This document shows positions 57,602-64,000 of a stretch of 64,000 bases of DNA, piece after piece. The number at the start of each line of letters is the position of its first letter. Position 1 is the first letter of the stretch. The stretch covers positions 20,362,189-20,426,188 of the forward strand of contig OX463852.1 in the NCBI GenBank assembly GCA_949825065.1, in the 5' to 3' direction. Source of the stretch: Odontocerum albicorne. Lineage: Eukaryota > Arthropoda > Insecta > Trichoptera > Odontoceridae. The notes under the pieces were generated by a model, which was not told where the DNA came from, did no database searches, and saw nothing but the letters and a program-made list of their open reading frames with translations. The position numbers and the translations under genes are program-made.

Positions 57602-58075
57602 AGTAGTGAATATTTGTTACGATTCTATACGAGTATAACGAGAATGCTATCCGCCAACAAAAAGGTTTTAAATATTGACCATACGAAAATGGATACTTTG
57701 GTCAAAATAACAGTAGTTTTATTTTGTTTGAAAGCTTTAAGTAATTGTCAAAGGCTTGATGGCGAAATTTATCCAAATAACGGAATATGTGGAACGAGAG
57801 ACGTGAGAAATTCACCAACATATTTGGAAAGCTTAAGAAATTGTACAGTGATAGTTGGTTCTCTACAGATTCTTTTGATAGATGCAGCTACTAAGGAACT
57901 TTATGCTAATTATACATTTCCAGAACTTCGTGAAGTGACTCATTATGTCCTCGTGCTGAGGGTATCAGGACTTTTATCTCTTGGCCATCTTTTTCCAAAC
58001 TTGGCGCTTATTAGAGGCCAACAACTCTTTATGAACTATGCATTAGTCATTTATGAATCGCCGCATTTACAAGAG
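57602..58075 (+). CDS. InR: Insulin receptor alternative first coding exon 1b (signal peptide + L1)
   Basis: Coding part taken as 57689-58075 (129 codons): ATG 57689 has the context gaaaATGG and aligns with the exon 1a start. An in-frame ATG at 57644 would add 15 residues. Signal peptide MDTLVKITVVLFCLKALS, then the L1 domain. Over the 111 residues from NCQRLDG to HLQE, 90 match exon 1a (81%). It keeps the cysteine pair, the D/R/N of CGTRDVRNS, LQILLID and the F-P-N-L..IRGQ..F.NYALV core. Differences include LVLRVSGL for LVYRVDGL. It ends HLQE|GTAAGA in phase 0, compatible with exon 2 at 61496. The acceptor TTTTTTCAG ends at 57601. Confidence 0.88.
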
Positions 58076-59541
58076 GTAAGAAAAGCATGGTTTTGAAATA
58101 AATGTGCAAAAAAAAACAGTAAGGGCTGCACTTGCTTCCGTATAGATGCTTCGTATAGCATGTCACTTAAAATTAAAATAAATGGCTATTTAGCGGTACC
58201 AAATAAATTCAGTTGAAACAAGGTCTCAATTTAGGTATAAAATCATAAATTTATTAATAAATAACAAATCCATTAGTTATTTATTTATTCGTATTGTACA
58301 ATTTATGGTTGATTACGATAATTTAAATATTTATAATATAATATGTAAATTAAAAACAGATTTAACGAAAACATTTATAACACTTCAAAAATATAAATAT
58401 GAAAAACATTAACGTGACTTATAAAATCATAATCAGAAAGATGTATATATAGTATGATACATGCTATTATTCAAGATTCAACAGGTCAAGGCTCAGAAGG
58501 CCCACAGACGTATCCCGAGCATGGAAGTATTCTTAAACTTACAATGCAATCAAATTTTGTTATAACGAATACCGAAATAACGAAATTTTCAGTGTAACGG
58601 ATTATTTTCACAGCCCCGAACAAAATGACTTAACAGCAGTGTTATAAGAATCTCGTTTTAACAAAATAAATATTCTAGTATAGCGAATTTTTCTAAGAAG
58701 TTACTAAATACATGTCCAAACACGAACTTCATAATTATTTAGTGTTCCATGGAACATCGCAACCTTACTTCGGTTTTGGTTGTTAGATTTCGATTTCTAT
58801 AGGAATGTCGTAATTGTTTTCACGGCCGCCAGAGCGAGTCTTGATCAGAGTAAGTCGTTCTCTGTGAATCATTAGTGTTATTAATCGTTGTGGGGATATG
58901 TTTAGTTTTGATGCATGCTTTCGTGATTTCAAAAACATTTAAATTTATTCAACCTTAAAGTGGATAAAAGTAGCGGAAAACGACGATCTTGAAAAAAAAA
59001 AACAGAAATTTCATAAAAATAAAGCCCGGGGCTGAAGACAAATATTATTGCGACTCAATAAAAAAGAACAGATTTTTATTGTATATCTTTTTTCTATTAC
59101 TTTATAAACATATTATTTATGTATGCAGTTGTATACATACTTAAATATGTTGTAAGTATGTATTGCGATTAATTAATAAAATGTAGAATAATTTAATAAA
59201 AATGTTTTCTTTTCAACTTTCGTTATAACGATTTTTTTACAACGAAACGATTTAACAGGTCCCTTGAAATTCATTAATTTTGTTTATACAGTCAACGAGA
59301 GTTGACTGTATAAACAAAAAATAAATTGTATTAAAAAAATAAAACACAAATATACTTTTTTGTGGATTTTTCGTGACGAAACATCCCTATTTAAATGAAC
59401 TCAATTTTTTATGCTATTGCCTATTTTGTACCATCAAATATAAAAAGTGCAATGTTACACGTTGTCTGAAGTGTGTTAGCGAGAGTGCAAGTCTATCGAT
59501 AAAAATGATTACTTTTTCTTCTTTTTCCGTTCTTTAGGATT
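58076..59541. other. InR intron; pogo-like traces and a hairpin
   Basis: No gene. 58560-58690 and 59220-59270 contain 'ataacgaa..cgaaataacg' and 'aacgatttaacagg' phrases like pogo/Tigger derivatives. A perfect 19-bp stem with a 4-nt loop lies at 59278-59319 (ttttgtttatacagtcaac / gaga / mirror). Confidence 0.4.
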
Positions 59542-59545
59542 TTAA

Positions 59546-59786
59546 CCCTGAGAGCGCTACGAGAAAAAAATATAATTGTCTATCTAGTGCTGAGATATAT
59601 TTACGATTCGGACGTTCGTGATAAATATTTATTTTAAACAACAAAAAAACAAAAAACAAATATTTTTACAACATAAATATATTTTAGAATATGTACCCTT
59701 GTATTCTAAATGAATGATATTCATTTAGAATACAAGGGTAGAACAAATTTCTTCCACTGCTATAGCAGTGCGCCGATCTCTCAGGG
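59546..59786. mobile_element. piggyBac-type MITE
   Basis: 241 bp flanked by TTAA on both sides (59542-59545, 59787-59790), with inverted ends CCCTGAGAG. It contains a stem with 22-bp arms (59694-59715 / 59719-59740) and a 3-nt loop. Non-coding. Confidence 0.75.
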
Positions 59787-60019
59787 TTAAATACAAGTCT
59801 TTACACGGATTTTTGTATACGTTTAGAATGTGAATATCATAAATTGATACGATGTTGAAAGCGGTGCTCATAATATTAATGGAGATGACTGCTCAAAATA
59901 ATAATGACGATGACGATGATTAAATTATCATATTTTATAGCCATATGATTCCGATATTTCGAAAATAAATAAGCGAGTAGTATTTCAAGTTTATATGACG
60001 CTGTATTTTTTATTAACTG

Positions 60020-60492
60020 TAATTCCTCCATTTACGTAGATAATTGGGTTCCAGTAAACAGCGCGTAAATGAAAACCGCATAAATGTAGCTATTGAATGC
60101 TATCTAAAACTCAGATCTTTTAGATATTTTTGGATATTCTATTCTTACTTCGTTAAATAAGCTTTAGTTGCTTTTTTTTAATAAATCTATATAAGTGGTC
60201 ACTGGTAAAAAATACATATTTTGATTAGAGCAATACTATTTATTTCTATGAAAAAATACAGAACTTATAATTTGTTGTATCTATTCAAAATCCTTCTCAC
60301 CAGATGAGACATCGATTGTCACAGTTGTAGAAAAATAGGTAACAAAATATACGATGTTGCCAGTAACAAAACATAAATAAATATTGATTTTGAAACCGAA
60401 TAATTGTTTAATATATGTCACTATTATGCATTTAAAAATTCAATCGGAATAAATCGCGTAAATGGGGACCGCGCAAATTGAGGGATTATTAT
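60020..60492. mobile_element. MITE with pogo-like ends
   Basis: Left end TAATTCCTCCATTTACG and, reversed, right end TAATCCCTCAATTTGCG, with 'gtaaatgaaaaccgcataaa' and 'gcgtaaatggggaccgcg' just inside. About 470 bp, no ORF. Confidence 0.6.
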
Positions 60493-60981
60493 ATCAGCAC
60501 ACTTGGGGACTCAAGTTGAAAAAAATATTTGTATCACTTGTTTAAAAATTTGCGATTGATGACTTTTGTGAAGTTGGAAAAGCAAGTCGAAGTAGTAAGG
60601 TTCAAAAAGTTCCGACCTGAACAAGTTAGAGAGTGTATGGACATATATCATGCCAACCACGTTTTACCGCATGATTCGATGATGTAACAATTACAATTTG
60701 ATACTTCTACCCTAAGTATAGTAGTCTGCCAACTGGAACTGATAGAAGACATATTTAGTTCTATATTCTTAAATGATAAAATTTTTTCATCGCGTGGTTA
60801 TTAACTTTCTTTAAAAAAAAGTGAAATGCCCAGTAGAAATTAAACGACGTTTAGATGTTTCATACGGATAATCTTTTCCACCACATTACACAGTAAAATA
60901 TTGTGCTAATCAGTTCAGAATTGGTATATAATCTATTGAAGATGCCTTTCGTCAAGGCAGAAACTTTCACTCAAGAAACTA

Positions 60982-61191
60982 AAGCCGTGTATCGATTACG
61001 CGCGGCAAACCATCGAACATTGGCTCGCGCGGCAGCCGCGCTTAATGGATACTGACGTAGTTGCCGCGTGAGCCAAATCGAATGTTCGATTTGGCTCGCA
61101 CGGCAACTACTCGTAAGACAGTATCCATTGAGCGCGGCTGCCGCGCGAGCCAATGTTCGATGGTTTGCCGCGCGTAATCGATACACGGCTT
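60982..61191. repeat. 210-bp GC-rich near-perfect palindrome
   Basis: Reads almost the same on both strands from 'aagccgtgtatcgattacgc' inwards to a centre at about 61086 ('gccaaatcgaatgttcgatttggc'). Rich in CGCG within AT-rich DNA, about 300 bp before the InR exon 2 acceptor. Probably a fold-back MITE; its transcript would form a strong hairpin. The frames around it follow from the palindrome. Confidence 0.85.
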
Positions 61192-61495
61192 AAGCCAACA
61201 ATACTGGAAATGAAAACCAACGATACTTGAACTGAATGGCCTTGATTGATTTGATTCAGTCATCATTAGCTATCTCAACATATCGCCATTCCTTCCAATA
61301 TCTCTCACCCATGCCTCAACCTTGCCAGCGAATCTTTCATCGAGTGAATTGTCGCTCTCGGTTGAACTCGTTTACGGGTATGTTTGCCATCTCAGTGAGC
61401 CAGTCACTTAACAATCTAATACAAAGCCGACCTCGGTGTTCAACGTCTCCCACAGGGCATTTAATTATACATTTTAATAATGCTTTTATTTCCAG

Positions 61496-61698
61496 ATCGG
61501 ATTAAAATCTCTGACGACGATTCTCCGCGGAAATGTTCGCATCGAGAAGAATCCACAGCTTTGCTATACGGATACCATCAACTGGGAGAAGATCTCTGGC
61601 CTTAAGAATGGACATGTTGTCAACTCCAACGGACCCTTTGTATGCCCGGGCTTTGAGACCTGCAGAGGTTGCGATGACAAGCTTTGCTGGAGCTCTAA
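61496..61698 (+). CDS. InR: Insulin receptor common exon 2 (end of L1, start of Cys-rich region)
   Basis: 67 codons plus two bases, from TTTCCAG|ATCGG to TCTAA|GTATGT. IGLKSLTTILRGNVRIEKNP and LCYTDTINWEKI complete the L1 domain, and VCPGFETCRGCDDKLCW opens the furin-like Cys-rich region. This follows directly, in phase 0, from HLQE of either exon 1a or exon 1b, as in the human receptor. No second copy of this exon was seen between 43653 and 61495. No further exon was recognised up to 64000, so the gene continues to the right. A kinase-less insulin-receptor-like decoy cannot be excluded from this part alone. Confidence 0.9.
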
Positions 61699-62071
61699 GT
61701 ATGTCTAAAATGTTGTTTGTCATTTGACTAGCCGGGGAATCGACGCTGCCCGGACTTTTTAGAAAGAAAATGTAGTAACAAAAATGAAAAATATTTTATT
61801 TTAAGTAATAAAATAGAAGACTTTTTACTAATGATCAATCCTTTTATAGGGGAAATTTGAATTGAATGAAAGAAAATAATTTGTGCTATTTTTTCATTTA
61901 ATTCAAATTTCCTCTCTGTTCGTGGTATCTAACCTTTCGGTGTCATCGCTATCATTTACACACTCTGATGTGGCACCAGCAAATGAGAGTCTCTCTCCCT
62001 CTTTCATCAAAGTATGAATAAATACAATTTTCTTTTGAGTTCATGATCGCACTGAAAGGGAACTAGTAATA

Positions 62072-63358
62072 GGTTAGTCAAAAAGTTTTGAAAGCGACAT
62101 CTATGGAGCAGTAGAAAAACCAAAATTTCTACGCCATTTTAATATTTCATCTTTCATAAGAACGTACTCAAAATTTCATTTCGATCTGTCAATTCATTCT
62201 TTGTTTACAAGCCATTTGAAGTTGACGTGTCAGTGTATTTTTTAACAATGGAAAAATCCGAATATCGTGCAGTGATTAAATTCTTTGTTTTGGAAGGTTT
62301 ATCGGCTACTGAGATCCATGCAAAGATCGTGAAAGTATTAAAGGAGTCTTCTCCTTCATTTCCAACCGTTCACCGATGGGTTTTGGAGTTTAAGCGTGGC
62401 CGTACAAGCGTTGAAGACGATCCACGCTCAGGACGTCCAAAAAGTGCATCAACACCAGAAATCATAGCGAAAATACAGGATATGGTTTTGGAAGATCATC
62501 GATCGACTGTGGATGTGATAGCTGACACCATAGGCATCTCACATGGAACAACATGGCATATTTTGGCTGAAGTTTTGGGTTTCAAAAAACTGTGTGCACA
62601 ATGGGTGCCGCATTTGCTAACAATGCAACAAAAACACGTTCGAATGCGACTTTCTGAGCAACATTTGGAGCAATTTCGAAAGGCTAAAAAGGATTTTCTG
62701 CGTCGATTCATCACTATGGATGAGACTTGGGTCTACCACCATGATCATGAATCAAAACAAGAGGCTAAGGAGTGGTGTGAACCAGGCACTTTGGCTCCGA
62801 AGCGAGTTTGTGTCCAGAAATCGGCCAAGAAGGTGTTAGCGTCAGTTTTTTGGGATGCAAAAGGAATTTTATTGATAGATTATCTCCAAACTGGTAAGAC
62901 AATCAACTCTGATTATTATTGTGACCTTTTGGACCATTTGGATGAAAAAATTGGTGAAAAAAGACCCGGTTTGCAGAAAAAAAAATCATTTTTCATCAAG
63001 ACAATGCACCTGCTCACACAGCTCAAAAAACCATCGCGAAAATCAGTGAATTGGGGTACAAATTGTTGCAGCATCCACCCTATTCTCCAGATTTAACTCC
63101 CTCTGACTTCTGGCTGTTCTCACACCTCAAAAAATTCCTTCGTGGAAAGCATTTTTCATCAAACGAAGAGGTTATAGCCGTCGTAGAGGAGTATTTTGCA
63201 GGCCTTCCAGAAAGTCACTTCCGTGATGGGACAACAAAGTTGGAAGAACGTTGGACCAAGTGTATTGATCTTATGGGAGACTATACTGAGCAATAAAAGT
63301 GATTTCCCCCCAAAAAAAATGTATTTTCATTTCCGCTTTCAAAACTTTTTGACTAACC
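62072..63358 (+). mobile_element. mariner, family M1 copy 3
   Basis: 1287 bp between TA dinucleotides with GGTTAGTCAAAAAGTTTTGA ends on both sides. It lies in the InR intron after exon 2, in the same orientation as the gene. Confidence 0.95.
62248..63296 (+). pseudogene. mariner transposase, M1 copy 3, single frameshift
   Basis: ATG 62248. Near identical to the intact copy, but a one-base loss in an A-run near 62985 shifts the frame just before FHQDN, splitting the protein into 62248-63096 and 63051-63296. Other differences are GFKKL, DHESKQ, RVCVQK and DEKIGEK. All catalytic codons are present across the two frames. Confidence 0.92.
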
Positions 63359-64000
63359 TAGTAATTTCCTAAAGATAATGTGGATGAAGGAATGACAACT
63401 GCAAGTTCCCGTCAAATGAGGTTTAATCCAAATGTGTGAGTTCTAAAGAACGTTAAACATCAAAAACTTTCTAATATGTTTCACCGTCTTCGAGATATGT
63501 AGACTACACAGTTTTGTGGATCCCCGGAAAAAAGCATGAAGTACAGTCAAGTAATGTTTGTATGCCACTTCGCCTTGAAATATTCTTATGTGCAGTTCCT
63601 CAAATTTAAAGCTGAAATCTTTGATAATTAATTTTTACCATTTCACTTTATAGTAAACAATATTTTATATTATATACGGATAAAAACAATACAAATACAG
63701 TACACTTATTTTTTTGTGATTCTGGGCTTGTTTGGCAGTTATTTGTCATTACTTGAAAACTAGGAAACAGCATGTATCTCAATGGACATAACTATTACAT
63801 AATTTAGGTTAATTACTCATGACATTTACTTAGTGGCACTTATATTGTACCTTTTAGAAATTCGAAAACAATGCGCTCTTGAAATAATACATTCAAAATA
63901 TATTTTAGGCAGAAAGCTTAGTTTACTAAGACCAAGACGCATGGCGGGTGGCTAAGCCACACCATTTTTAATGTTTACTTCAAAATGCACTGTTTTATTC
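63359..64000. other. InR intron, no feature
   Basis: AT-rich. No exon, element end or repeat recognised. Confidence 0.35.

Noticed and set aside
61502..61727. Frames on both strands over InR exon 2
   Set aside because: Shadows of the 61496-61698 coding exon.

Overview
The window is nuclear DNA from an AT-rich animal genome, almost certainly an insect and probably a lepidopteran. The evidence is a ZAD-type C2H2 zinc-finger gene, insect-like p62 and insulin-receptor exons with GT-AG introns, a great density of Tc1/mariner elements, and LINE 3' tails of the 'catcacgcc...gtaggcaga' kind that are common in moths and butterflies. The order is inferred from these features; no search was run.

Three host loci are visible. 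(1) 637-2094, minus: an intact single-exon ZAD + 11 C2H2 zinc-finger gene. (2) 6862-28961, plus: a complete seven-exon orthologue of the selective-autophagy receptor p62/sequestosome-1 (Drosophila ref(2)P). Joining the exons at canonical splice sites gives a 656-residue reading frame with PB1, ZZ, a conserved LDPLGIDVDIDV block, a WxxL LC3-interacting motif and a C-terminal UBA. Its introns are packed with transposons. (3) 41.5-61.7 kb, plus: the 5' part of an insulin-receptor-family gene. Two alternative first coding exons, 14.4 kb apart, each encode a signal peptide plus most of the L1 ligand-binding domain, and both join in phase 0 to one common downstream exon at 61496-61698. A divergent upstream block containing TATCGATA is duplicated with them, so each exon probably has its own promoter. 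The rest of the gene lies beyond the window.

Most of the remaining DNA is mobile or repetitive. There are fourteen Tc1/mariner-type insertions (11.5, 13.5, 15.2, 16.9, 19.3, 30.7, 33.2, 34.5, 37.2, 44.2, 48.7, 52.3, 53.4 and 62.1 kb). Three of these are near-identical copies of one family, and the copy at 30.7 kb has an intact transposase. Other elements are a piggyBac-like element split by a mariner (18.3-21.3 kb), an internally deleted piggyBac derivative with an open 176-residue frame (10.4-11.3 kb), a DUF4817-type DNA transposon with roughly 0.5-kb inverted repeats (38.3-40.9 kb), a LINE inserted within a LINE (7.4-9.2 kb), Penelope-like GIY-YIG remains, tRNA-derived SINEs, several MITEs and hAT ends, long hairpins (5.9-6.3 and 61.0-61.2 kb), and minisatellites including thirteen 86-bp units (46.5-47.6 kb) that apparently grew out of a SINE body.

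The most interesting biology is the insulin-receptor locus. The layout predicts two receptor isoforms with different ligand-facing L1 domains and separate promoters on a common downstream body.
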